NCBI GenBank assembly: GCA_022360105.1 | Contig: JAKSDL010000036.1 | Location: 1-14,808 of the forward strand | Source of the DNA: Pseudomonadota bacterium | GTDB lineage: Bacteria > SAR324 > XYD2-FULL-50-16 > JAHJRI01 | DNA: 14,808 bases | Direction: 5' to 3' | Part shown: one piece after another, positions 1 through 7,102 of the stretch | Layout: every line of letters begins with the position of its first letter | Numbering within the stretch: position 1 is the first letter of the stretch | Made by a program: the position numbers and the translations under genes | The notes under the pieces: model-generated | The model's input: the letters and a program-made list of their open reading frames with translations, nothing else | Databases searched by the model: none | Told to the model about the DNA's origin: nothing

Positions 1-1280
1 AGGATGAAGCCACCTTTTTCCTTGAGCACTGATTTGAATTCATCATAAGAATCCACCGTGTGGGTATTTTCCTTTTGGAAATTCAGAGCTCTTTGATAAA
101 GGCTTTCTTGCATCGTTTCCAGTATGGTCTGAACCGTTGCAACCATTTCATCGATGTGACAGGGCTGCTTTTCGCGGTTATCTCTCCGAACAATCATACC
201 ACCCTGGTTGGCGACATCTTTTGGTCCAACTTCAATTCTTAGAGGCACACCTTTTTGGATCCAGGTGAAGAACTTATCACCAGGTCGCATGTTTTCACGA
301 TCATCCACCTTGACTTTCAGTCTTCCCAGGGTTGCTTTTAAGTTGTTTGCTATTTTATCCGCATGTTCCAGAACGTTCGCTTTCTCCTCATCGGATTTAA
401 AGATTGGTACAATCACCACCTGGGTTGGTGCCAATCTTGGAGGAATGATCAGACCGTCATCATCACCATGAGTCATAATCAAACCGCCTATCGCCCTGGT
501 TGAAAGTCCCCAGCTTGTTGTCCAGACGTAATCCATTTGATTGTCACGGTTCAGATATTGAATTTCAAAAGCCTTGGCAAAATTCTGTCCGAGATTATGG
601 GAAGTTCCGGATTGTAAGGCTTTTTTATCCTGCATCATCGCTTCCAGGGTATAGGTAGTGGTGGCTCCCGGAAATTTTTCATGTTCAGGCTTTTCGCCGG
701 TGATGACAGGAATGGCGCATGTTTCTTCCAGGAATTTACGATAAATCTCCAGCATTTGCAGAGTTTCTTCCTGGGCTTCAACGGCTGTTTCATGGGCTGT
801 ATGCCCTTCCTGCCATAAGAATTCCGATGTTCTTAAGAATAGACGGGTTCTTTTTTCCCAGCGCATCACACTGCACCATTGGTTGATCAGAATTGGCAGA
901 TCTCTGTAGCTCTGAATCCAGTTGGCATACATATGGCCAATAACAGTTTCCGAAGTCGGTCTGACAACGAGTTTCTCTTCCAGTTCTTTGCCTCCTGCCT
1001 GAGTAACCACAGCCAGCTCAGGTGCAAATCCCTCAACGTGATCAGCTTCCTTGGTGATAAAATTCTCCGGGATCAGCAGTGGAAAGTAGGCATTGACATG
1101 ACCTGTCTCTTTGAACATGGTATCCAAAGTCTGCTGCATCGCTTCCCAAATTGCATAACCATCGGGTCTAACAACCATGCATCCCTTGACCGGGGCATGA
1201 TCAGCCAGCTGCCCTGCTGCAATAACATCTTGATACCATTGAGGAAAATTTTTACTTCTCGCTGTTATATTCTTAGCCAT
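1..1280 (-). CDS. proS: Prolyl-tRNA synthetase, archaeal/eukaryotic type (3' end cut off)
   Basis: Charges tRNA-Pro with proline in the cytoplasm. The reading frame starts with ATG at 1280 and is open for 426 codons to the window edge, so the C-terminus is missing. Visible class II synthetase landmarks are RPTSET at residues 107-112, the motif 2 region running from RWEKR (140) to EGHTAH (158-163), GTSHNLGQNFAKAF at 225-238 and the motif 3 segment GLSTRAIGGL at 258-267. The anticodon-binding domain begins near residue 285. The motif 2 to motif 3 distance is short, with no room for the large editing insertion of the usual bacterial ProRS, and the layout matches the archaeal/eukaryotic-type enzyme. 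That type normally continues with a small C-terminal domain, which would lie outside this window. It starts 3 bp after the xseA stop codon, so it is very probably cotranscribed with xseA and the ilv genes. Family assignment is secure; the complete length cannot be seen. Confidence 0.95.
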   Translation of the reverse strand, partial: MAKNITARSKNFPQWYQDVIAAGQLADHAPVKGCMVVRPDGYAIWEAMQQTLDTMFKETGHVNAYFPLLIPENFITKEADHVEGFAPELAVVTQAGGKELEEKLVVRPTSETVIGHMYANWIQSYRDLPILINQWCSVMRWEKRTRLFLRTSEFLWQEGHTAHETAVEAQEETLQMLEIYRKFLEETCAIPVITGEKPEHEKFPGATTTYTLEAMMQDKKALQSGTSHNLGQNFAKAFEIQYLNRDNQMDYVWTTSWGLSTRAIGGLIMTHGDDDGLIIPPRLAPTQVVIVPIFKSDEEKANVLEHADKIANNLKATLGRLKVKVDDRENMRPGDKFFTWIQKGVPLRIEVGPKDVANQGGMIVRRDNREKQPCHIDEMVATVQTILETMQESLYQRALNFQKENTHTVDSYDEFKSVLKEKGGFI

Positions 1281-1283
1281 TCT

Positions 1284-2630
1284 TCAGCTCTTTGATTCGT
1301 TTTCGTTTGGGTAGACCTTATCGGTTAAGGCTTCGATAGTACCGTCACTCACTCTAATATTCAACCGGGAATCTTTCTTAACCTGCTTGATAGAAGTAAT
1401 CAGCTTCCCCGTGGGTTTTGTCAGGACGCTATAGCCACGATTCATCGTAGAAAGGGGGCTCACAGAATCCAGGACATGGGTAAGTTCCGTAAACCGATTT
1501 TTCTTTTGAGTAACAATCCGGTTGGTTGCTGTTTCCAGACGATACCTTAGTTCGTTTAGGAATTGCTTATGTGTTTCTATTCTGTTTTCAGGAGATTGGA
1601 AAGTTAGGCGTTGAGCCAGGTGTTCAAGTTTGTTTCGTGAAGAGACTCGTTTACTATCCATAACCTGATTCAGTCTTAGACTGAGCTCATCCAGCTTGAG
1701 CAGGTACGTTTGTATGACTGTTTCCGGAGAACGTAATCTCTTTTTTACATACCCAAATCTTTCAGCCAGGGTATTGAATTTCCTTTGAACCAATTCCAAT
1801 AGTCTTTCTTTAGTTGCTTCCAGTCTATCTTCCAGATCTTCCTTCAAAGGAACCACCAATTCTGCTGCTGCCGATGGGGTTGGAGCTCTTAAATCAGCCA
1901 CCAGATCCGAAATAGTGAAATCAATTTCATGTCCAACGGCGCTGATAATGGGTATTTCAGAAGCAAAAATAGCCCTGGCAACCGGTTCTTCATTGAAAGC
2001 CCAAAGGTCTTCCAACGATCCGCCGCCTCTTCCGATAATCATCACATCAACCGACTTCAATTGATTGAATTGTCGGATAGCCTCTGCTATTTCAATTGCG
2101 GCCGTATCTCCCTGTACGGAAACAGGATTAATTTGTACAGGTATTCCGGGAAATCGTCTGTTTAATATATTGAGGATATCCTGAATGGCGGCACCGGTTG
2201 GAGAGGTAACAATGCCAATGCTGGAAGGGATATACGGGATGTCTTTTTTATTATCCGGTTCAAACAAACCTTCGGCAGCCAGTTTTTTTTTGAGTTGTTC
2301 AAAAGCCAGTTGCAATGCCCCGGTGCCAAAGGGTTCAACCCTATCAACAATAATCTGGTAAGTCCCCCTGGGTTCATAGACAGTAATTCTGCCAAAAGCC
2401 AGGAATTCCTGTCCATTTTCCAGTTGAAACCGACTGCGCTGAACCGAAGATCGAAACATGACTGCTGCGATCTGCGAATTGTCATCCTTGAGATTGAAAT
2501 AAACATGTCCGGAGCTGGGTCGAGCCAGATTGGAGACTTCACCCAGCACACAGATTCGGCCGTAATTCAATTCCAGCAGTTGTTTAATATCCTGCGTCAG
2601 TTCCGATACGGTTAGCGCGTCTGCCTTCAT
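1284..2630 (-). CDS. xseA: Exodeoxyribonuclease VII large subunit
   Basis: Catalytic subunit of exonuclease VII, which degrades single-stranded DNA from both ends into acid-soluble oligonucleotides and acts in repair and recombination. The 448-residue length is normal for XseA. An OB-fold DNA-binding domain occupies about residues 5-105 (LTQDIKQLLE, GEVSNLARPSSGHVYFNLKD). The catalytic core follows, with the conserved GRGGGS-x2-DLW-x-FN motif at 200-213, VGHEIDFT at 232-239 and RAPTPSAAAE at 248-257. A long charged helical region at about 260-400 matches the coiled coil that binds the small subunit. The ATG start overlaps the ilvC stop codon by one base (TAATG) and has GGAAGAAG just upstream, so translation is probably coupled to ilvC. 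No xseB is visible in this window, although exonuclease VII needs the small subunit XseB, so that gene should lie elsewhere. Confidence 0.96.
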   Translation of the reverse strand: MKADALTVSELTQDIKQLLELNYGRICVLGEVSNLARPSSGHVYFNLKDDNSQIAAVMFRSSVQRSRFQLENGQEFLAFGRITVYEPRGTYQIIVDRVEPFGTGALQLAFEQLKKKLAAEGLFEPDNKKDIPYIPSSIGIVTSPTGAAIQDILNILNRRFPGIPVQINPVSVQGDTAAIEIAEAIRQFNQLKSVDVMIIGRGGGSLEDLWAFNEEPVARAIFASEIPIISAVGHEIDFTISDLVADLRAPTPSAAAELVVPLKEDLEDRLEATKERLLELVQRKFNTLAERFGYVKKRLRSPETVIQTYLLKLDELSLRLNQVMDSKRVSSRNKLEHLAQRLTFQSPENRIETHKQFLNELRYRLETATNRIVTQKKNRFTELTHVLDSVSPLSTMNRGYSVLTKPTGKLITSIKQVKKDSRLNIRVSDGTIEALTDKVYPNENESKS

Positions 2631-3622
2631 TACTTCTTCCAGGAGAACATTTTACGTAGTTCCACACCGACTTTTTCGATCTGATGGTTCTCAGAAAGAT
2701 TTCTCAGACCTTTGAAATTAGGCTGTCCAACCTTGTTTTCCAGTAACCAGTTTTTAGCAAAGGTTCCTTCCTGAATCTCTTTCAGGATATTCTTCATCGC
2801 TTTTCTGGACTCTTCACCAATCACTTCCGGTCCGCGAACCAACCCGCCATATTCGGCGGTTTCCGAGACTGAATAGTTCATATAGTTGATACCACCTTCA
2901 TAAAACAGATCCACGATCAGTTTTAATTCATGCAGACATTCAAAATACGCGATTTCCGGTGGATAACCGGCATCCATCAAGGTTTCAAATCCTGCTCGTA
3001 CCAGCTCGGAAACCCCACCGCAGAGGACGGCCTGCTCACCGAAAAGATCGGTTTCGGTTTCATCACGGAAGTTGGTTAAAATAACGCCTGCTCTTGTTCC
3101 ACCGATTCCTTTGGCCCACGCCAAAGCGTAATCCTGCGCCTTTCCGGAAGCATCCTGGTAAACGGCAATCAAACAGGGAGTTCCGCTACCTTCAACGTAT
3201 GTTCTTCTTACCAGATGGCCGGGGCTTTTTGGTGCAATCATGATGACATCAACGTCTTCCGGAGGAATGACCTGCTCATAGAGAATGTTGAAACCATGTC
3301 CGAATGCCAGAACGTTCCCGGATTGCAAATTGGGAGCAATGTCTTTGGCATAAAGGTCTCCCTGGAGCTGGTCCGGAGCCAGAATCATAATCACATCCGC
3401 CATTTTGGCTGCTTCAGCAGTTGTTTTAACGGTTAAGCCGTCTTTTTCAGCCACCTGCCATGATTTGGAGCCTTCTCGCAATCCCACGACCACGTTCAAC
3501 CCGGATTCTTTTAAGTTTTGTGAATGGGCATGCCCCTGGCTACCATAACCGATAACGGCCAGTTGTTTGCCTTCCAACAGACTCATGTTTGCATCTTTGT
3601 CATAAAATATAGGTAAAGCCAT
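2630..3622 (-). CDS. ilvC: Ketol-acid reductoisomerase, class I
   Basis: Second step of branched-chain amino acid synthesis: converts 2-acetolactate or 2-aceto-2-hydroxybutyrate, with NADPH and Mg2+, into the dihydroxy acid. I chose ATG at 3622, giving 330 residues. A TTG 18 bases upstream (3640) is also open but has no ribosome-binding site, and the family normally begins just before the YDKDA element seen here. The N-terminal Rossmann domain has GYGSQG at 25-30 and the loop LREGSKSW, whose serines suggest NADPH use. GHGFNI is at 108-113. The knotted C-terminal domain has all expected metal and substrate residues: D192 and E196 in DLFGEQ, E228 and E232 in [11 protein letters not shown], and S253 in [10 protein letters not shown]. 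The length fits the short class I form. It lies 62 bp after ilvN and overlaps xseA by one base. Confidence 0.96.
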   Translation of the reverse strand: MALPIFYDKDANMSLLEGKQLAVIGYGSQGHAHSQNLKESGLNVVVGLREGSKSWQVAEKDGLTVKTTAEAAKMADVIMILAPDQLQGDLYAKDIAPNLQSGNVLAFGHGFNILYEQVIPPEDVDVIMIAPKSPGHLVRRTYVEGSGTPCLIAVYQDASGKAQDYALAWAKGIGGTRAGVILTNFRDETETDLFGEQAVLCGGVSELVRAGFETLMDAGYPPEIAYFECLHELKLIVDLFYEGGINYMNYSVSETAEYGGLVRGPEVIGEESRKAMKNILKEIQEGTFAKNWLLENKVGQPNFKGLRNLSENHQIEKVGVELRKMFSWKK

Positions 3623-3645
3623 AACGTTCTCTGGTTTCAATGGTT

Positions 3646-3669
3646 AAAAAATGGGTCGCAAAACCGACC
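3646..3669 (-). terminator. Terminator- or attenuator-like hairpin between ilvN and ilvC
   Basis: Read on the minus strand, the 62-bp gap between ilvN and ilvC contains GGTCG, a 6-base loop GTTTTG, CGACC, then CA and six T residues. This is the form of a short intrinsic terminator: a 5-bp stem with four G-C pairs followed by a T tract. The stem is short for a strong terminator, so partial read-through or a processing role is more likely. Placed inside an otherwise tightly packed operon, it could set the ratio of ilvC-xseA-proS to ilvBN transcripts. Seen directly in the sequence; the function is inferred. Confidence 0.4.
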
Positions 3670-3684
3670 GGAAAAATCTGATGT

Positions 3685-4155
3685 CTATTTATGGATGGCC
3701 GCTTCCCCTGTCCTGGCCATTTCAATAATTTTGAATTCCCGAAATGTCTTGGTGACACCATCCAGTTTGGAGGCGTCTCCTATCACTTGAAAACTGATTG
3801 TTTCGGTATTCATTTCTATTACGGTGCCGCCAAAAGCCTCAATCAGTTGTATTATCTGCCCCCTGATCTTTGGATTTAATTTAAGCTTCATGAGCATCAG
3901 CTCCTGACTGATGCTCTCCGCCGGATTAAGGTGAGTAACCTTCACCACATAAACGATATTGTTTAACAACCTGATGATATGCCTGATCTTGCGATCATCT
4001 CCGCTGGTTACCAAAGTCAAACGATGAATATCCTCTTCTTCCGCCACCCCGGAGCAGATCGATTCAAGATTGTAACCCCTGGAGGTAAAGAGTTCCACAA
4101 TTCTAGCCAGTGCTCCGGACTGATCTTCAACAACAATAGAAATCACATGTCTCAT
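3685..4155 (-). CDS. ilvN: Acetolactate synthase, small regulatory subunit
   Basis: Regulatory subunit of acetohydroxyacid synthase; it activates the large subunit and in this family usually confers feedback inhibition by valine. The protein has 156 residues, close to the usual size of about 160. The N-terminal ACT domain (about residues 1-75) opens with RHVISIVVEDQSGALARI and continues with SRGYNLESI, the segment that forms the effector site. The C-terminal half (about 80-156) is the second ferredoxin-like domain, ending in EFKIIEMARTGEAAIHK. The ATG overlaps the ilvB stop by four bases (ATGA), and GGGAG sits upstream within the ilvB end, so translation is probably coupled to the large subunit. 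It could equally be named ilvH, since the two names mark isozymes in enteric bacteria. Confidence 0.95.
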   Translation of the reverse strand: MRHVISIVVEDQSGALARIVELFTSRGYNLESICSGVAEEEDIHRLTLVTSGDDRKIRHIIRLLNNIVYVVKVTHLNPAESISQELMLMKLKLNPKIRGQIIQLIEAFGGTVIEMNTETISFQVIGDASKLDGVTKTFREFKIIEMARTGEAAIHK

Positions 4156-5843
4156 AGCTGCTCTCCCTCAATGATGTTGCGGATATCCTCATTGGGAGGA
4201 ATCATGGGATAGACATAGGCATCTTTATCGATAAGAAATTCCAACAAGATCGGTCCTTTTGCTTTTAAAGCCTTTTTAACCAGTTTAGGTACATCTTCTT
4301 TCTTCCCGCAACGATAGCCTTCAATACCGTATGCTTCGGCCACTTTGACAAAATCCGGGTTGTTTTCAAAAATTGTGGATGAGTTTCGTTTTTTCCAGAA
4401 AAAATCCTGCCATTGTTTCACCATGCCCAAGTTACTGTTGTTTAAAACAACAATAATCAGAGGCAGATTGTAACGTTTTACTGTTGCCAGTTCCTGGATG
4501 TTCATCTGGAACCCGCCATCTCCGGAAAAAGAGATAACAGGTCTCTTCCTTTCATGAAATGCCGCTCCGATCGCTGCCGGCAGACAAAATCCCATGGTCC
4601 CCAATCCTCCGGAAGTCAGCTGTGAACGAGGATTTTTGAATTGATAATGAAGGGCTACAAACATCTGGTGCTGGCCGACATCGGTTACCACCACGGCATT
4701 ACCCTTGGTCTGGTCGGAGAACTCCTTGATTACATATTCCGGTCGCAGAGAGTTTTCCTTCATCTTTTTATCGGAATAGTCCACCAGGGGATGCTCTTTG
4801 GTGGTTTCGGCCAGTTCCTTTTGCCATGCTTTAATATCCAGCTTTTTTGCAACTTTATTTAATTTTACCAGGGCATCTTTGGCACTGCCGATTATGCCCA
4901 AGTGAGCATCCTTGATTTTGCTGATCACACTGGGGTCAATGTCCACGTGGATTATCTTGGACTGGGTAAGGAAAGCATCGACTTTTCCAGTCACCCGATC
5001 ATCAAATCTTGCTCCCAATGTTATTACCAGATCGGTCCTGGCCATGGCCGTGTTCGCCGTATAGTGACCGTGCATCCCCAGCATACCAAGAGAAAGCGGG
5101 TGGTCTTCCGGTATGCAACCCAGACCGAGCAGCGTTGTTGCCACGGGAATTCCTGTGGTCTCAGCAAATTTGAGTAGTTCATTGGAACCATTCGACAAAA
5201 CAACGCCGCCACCTGCATAGATTAACGGTCTGGTTGAGTGCCTGATCATGGCCCAGGCCTGTTTGATATCCTTTTCCAGAATCCTTTTCACCGGTTTGTA
5301 TCCATGACGAACCGTCTCTGTTTCCAATTGTGCCGTTGTAAAAGAGGTTTGAATATCTACAGGAATATCGATCAAAACAGGTCCTGGTCTTCCTGTTTGA
5401 GCAATGTAAAAGGCTTCCTTTATTATGCGGGGAATATTTTCCAGTTTTTTTACCAGGTAGTTATGCTTGGTGACCGGTCGACTGATTCCTATGGTATTGA
5501 CCTCTTGAAAAGCGTTGGTACCAATGACTGAAGTACGAACCTGCCCTGTGATGATCACCATGGGGATAGAATCCAGCATGGCTGTGGCAATGCCGGTAAT
5601 CACATTGGTGGCTCCCGGCCCTGAAGTCGCCACCACAACGGCAGCTTTGCCGGAAACCCTGGCATATCCGTCTGCAGCGTGTGCGGCCGCCTGTTCATGG
5701 CGAACCCTGACCACCTCTATTTCCTTGTGGTTTAAAAATTCATCAAACAGTGGAATTACGCAGCCGCCCGGATAACCGAATATTCGGTCTACTCCTTCAT
5801 TTTTTAACGCTTCCAGTATTATCTGTGTACCAATCTTTTTCAT
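4152..5843 (-). CDS. ilvB: Acetolactate synthase, large catalytic subunit
   Basis: Thiamine-diphosphate enzyme that condenses two pyruvates, or pyruvate and 2-oxobutyrate, in the first shared step of valine, leucine and isoleucine synthesis. Its 563 residues match the family. The three-domain layout is visible. The N-terminal pyrimidine-binding domain has FGYPGG (22-27) and the catalytic glutamate E50 in VRHEQAAAHAADGYAR. The central FAD-binding domain includes GARFDDRVTGK (277-287). The C-terminal pyrophosphate domain has GDGGFQMN (441-448) and NN (468-469), the cofactor metal site, then GMVKQWQ. The ATG at 5843 has no clear Shine-Dalgarno sequence, unlike the lipoprotein 26 bp upstream, so read-through ribosomes may contribute. 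Function is secure. The name ilvI or ilvG could equally be used, because isozyme identity cannot be read from sequence alone. Confidence 0.96.
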   Translation of the reverse strand: MKKIGTQIILEALKNEGVDRIFGYPGGCVIPLFDEFLNHKEIEVVRVRHEQAAAHAADGYARVSGKAAVVVATSGPGATNVITGIATAMLDSIPMVIITGQVRTSVIGTNAFQEVNTIGISRPVTKHNYLVKKLENIPRIIKEAFYIAQTGRPGPVLIDIPVDIQTSFTTAQLETETVRHGYKPVKRILEKDIKQAWAMIRHSTRPLIYAGGGVVLSNGSNELLKFAETTGIPVATTLLGLGCIPEDHPLSLGMLGMHGHYTANTAMARTDLVITLGARFDDRVTGKVDAFLTQSKIIHVDIDPSVISKIKDAHLGIIGSAKDALVKLNKVAKKLDIKAWQKELAETTKEHPLVDYSDKKMKENSLRPEYVIKEFSDQTKGNAVVVTDVGQHQMFVALHYQFKNPRSQLTSGGLGTMGFCLPAAIGAAFHERKRPVISFSGDGGFQMNIQELATVKRYNLPLIIVVLNNSNLGMVKQWQDFFWKKRNSSTIFENNPDFVKVAEAYGIEGYRCGKKEDVPKLVKKALKAKGPILLEFLIDKDAYVYPMIPPNEDIRNIIEGEQL

Positions 5844-5869
5844 AATGGTTTGTAGATCTTAAAGTCGAA

Positions 5870-6400
5870 TCAAAACTGCTCATCAGCCGCTGCAAGCCAT
5901 TCGCCGATAAACAGTTTATCGACTTGATTCATCCGATACCTTTTTTCTGTGATAAATTCGACCAGAACAGGCTTTATAAACAGGTAATAACTGTCTTTCC
6001 AGTTTTTATCCTCTTCCAGTTTCACATTAAAGGTATAACTTCCCACGCCCAAGGATCGATGAAACTCCTGCACTCTCGTGTGGCTGTTTTGAGCATAATA
6101 GGTCAACTCCAATTTGACCGTATCTGTTGAGTAGGGAACCGAGTAATTGCCCTTGGCATTGGGAAGAATCACAAATGCTGTTACCCGGTTTAAATGCCCC
6201 TGGGAGGTTTCTATCAAGGTTCTGTGATAGTCCCTCACGAGTATAAAAGGACGGTGAGATGCCTTGGCATTCTCAATGTTCAATATGCCTTTCACTGTTT
6301 TTGTATATAGCCCAACTTCGTAATCCAAAGTGGACGAACATCCGACTGGAATCGCCAGAATGCAACATACCATTAACAAATTACAGATTCTGTTTATCAA
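5870..6400 (-). CDS. Putative lipoprotein of unknown function, first gene of the ilv transcription unit
   Basis: I do not recognise this family. The 176-residue product starts MINRICNLLMVCCILAIPVGC, with a basic n-region, a hydrophobic core and a cysteine at residue 21 that could be lipidated. The lipobox P-V-G-C is not canonical because leucine is expected at -3, so the cysteine assignment is probable rather than certain. The mature part is about 155 residues, rich in alternating polar and hydrophobic stretches (TAFVILP, KLELTYYAQ, YTFNVKLEED, YLFIKPVLVEF) that suggest beta strands. There is no further membrane segment. The start is TTG at 6400, supported by AGGAG five bases upstream; the first in-frame ATG (6373) would remove the n-region and has no such site. 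It lies 26 bp before ilvB and next to the promoter, so it is expected to be cotranscribed with the ilv genes, though its role there is unclear. Confidence 0.72.
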   Translation of the reverse strand: MINRICNLLMVCCILAIPVGCSSTLDYEVGLYTKTVKGILNIENAKASHRPFILVRDYHRTLIETSQGHLNRVTAFVILPNAKGNYSVPYSTDTVKLELTYYAQNSHTRVQEFHRSLGVGSYTFNVKLEEDKNWKDSYYLFIKPVLVEFITEKRYRMNQVDKLFIGEWLAAADEQF

Positions 6401-6405
6401 ACGTG

Positions 6406-6410
6406 CTCCT
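6406..6410 (-). promoter_or_regulatory. Shine-Dalgarno site that decides the TTG start of the lipoprotein gene
   Basis: AGGAG on the minus strand, ending five bases before TTG at 6400. It is one of the clearest ribosome-binding sites in the window and favours the longer form of the lipoprotein, with a complete signal peptide, over the ATG at 6373. Confidence 0.65.
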
Positions 6411-6581
6411 GTTGTCAGATCTGGATGCTTACTCAGGAAAAGACAGGGCCAGATTTATCCCTCAGATTGCTGCTGACTGAACTTTAATCGAGAGATTTGG
6501 ACTATTGCTGGATTTCAGGGGAACTGCGAAGTTGGATTCGCGACACTTAACTAGCTGAAAATCTTAGCTTTAAGAATGTTC

Positions 6582-6611
6582 ACTATAGGCAAGTCCAAAT
6601 GAAGCTGTCAA
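6582..6611 (-). promoter_or_regulatory. Sigma70-like promoter for the lipoprotein-ilv-xseA-proS unit
   Basis: On the minus strand, TTGACA (6611-6606, a perfect -35) is followed by an 18-bp spacer and TATAGT (6587-6582, five of six to the -10 consensus). Transcription would start near 6575, leaving a leader of about 175 nt before the TTG start of the lipoprotein gene. It is correctly placed and oriented to drive the six-gene minus-strand unit. The leader contains no ATG, so no conventional leader peptide is seen. Seen in sequence; activity is inferred. Confidence 0.6.
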
Positions 6612-6699
6612 TTGCAGAAACAGCAGTATTTTAAACGATACGTTATCTATCTTAAGAAATCGATACAAAATACTCGAGTGAACGATCAGTCGGATTTAC

Positions 6700-6731
6700 A
6701 TTTTAGATTTGTGAATTATGATTTTAGATTT
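6700..6731. repeat. 11-bp direct repeat at 21-bp spacing
   Basis: ATTTTAGATTT occurs at 6700-6710 and again at 6721-6731, exactly 21 bp apart, which is about two turns of B-DNA. This spacing puts both copies on the same face of the helix, as is common for tandem regulator sites. Both copies are AT-rich, so low-complexity coincidence remains possible. Confidence 0.5.
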
Positions 6732-6762
6732 TCTGTAATGTAACAACTACGTTGTCGTTTTC

Positions 6763-6836
6763 ATATTTCAAAATTCAGATCAAAAAGTGCCATTTATCAA
6801 CTCTCTGATGTCATTTGTCTATTAATTTTGAAATAT
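6763..6836. repeat. Perfect 13-bp inverted repeat with a 48-bp spacer
   Basis: ATATTTCAAAATT at 6763-6775 is matched exactly by its reverse complement AATTTTGAAATAT at 6824-6836. Neither arm extends further. The spacing is too long for a simple intrinsic terminator. Two oppositely oriented operator half-sites between the ilv unit and the kinase gene, or an RNA stem with a large loop, are the likely readings. Confidence 0.55.
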
Positions 6837-7000
6837 CATTCCTTTTGACGATATTTTCGATTGAATTGCTAATTGACTGTTGTGATTGCCGATGATCGGG
6901 TGGCATGGCACTTGTATTAACTATTACAAAGCTCCCCGATATTGATGCTTATTGAAAGGCAACTTTGGATATCTCAACAGGGACGTTAGGATTCAGCCGG

Positions 7001-7096
7001 ATGGTCGGAGAGCAGAGAATCAAACTGGTTACGGCACCAAGTTATAGCTATTTTGCCCCTGAACAGGCTTTCAGAAATGATAAATCAAGCGGCTGA
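7001..7096 (+). CDS. Possible 31-codon upstream frame, in phase with the kinase
   Basis: ATG at 7001 opens 31 codons (MVGEQRIKLVTAPSYSYF then APEQAFRNDKSSG) ending in TGA at 7094-7096. The ATG is preceded by AGGA at a spacing of about 10 bases. The frame is the same as that of the kinase: after the TGA come only two codons, CAC and CCT, before the kinase ATG at 7103. The open frame reaches back to 6956. It could be a short upstream peptide that couples translation to the kinase, an N-terminal extension cut by a nonsense change, or chance. I do not recognise the peptide. Confidence 0.25.
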   Translation: MVGEQRIKLVTAPSYSYFAPEQAFRNDKSSG

Positions 7097-7102
7097 CACC
7101 CT

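Larger units (their letters stand above)
6401..7102. other. 702-bp AT-rich divergent intergenic region
   Basis: Separates the minus-strand ilv unit from the plus-strand kinase. From left to right it holds the 175-nt ilv-side leader, the minus-strand promoter (6582-6611), an 11-bp direct repeat at 21-bp spacing (6700-6731), a small dyad ACAAC-tac-GTTGT (6743-6755), a perfect 13-bp inverted repeat (6763-6775 and 6824-6836) and a 31-codon frame (7001-7096). I see no ordinary protein gene. A plus-strand kinase promoter is not clear: TTGACG at 6845-6850 with a 17-bp spacer and GCTAAT at 6868-6873 is the best sigma70-like candidate, and it is weak. Confidence 0.7.

Noticed and set aside
3623..3640. 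TTG start at 3640 for ilvC
   Set aside because: No ribosome-binding site precedes it, and the ATG at 3622 fits the family's usual N-terminus.
4641..5775. Several plus-strand open frames of 70-97 codons opposite ilvB
   Set aside because: ilvB has intact family motifs along its whole length, and the opposite frames show no family features or ribosome-binding sites.
6785..6913. 9-bp inverted repeat AAGTGCCAT / ATGGCACTT
   Set aside because: At over 110 bp separation a 9-bp match is plausible by chance in a region this size.
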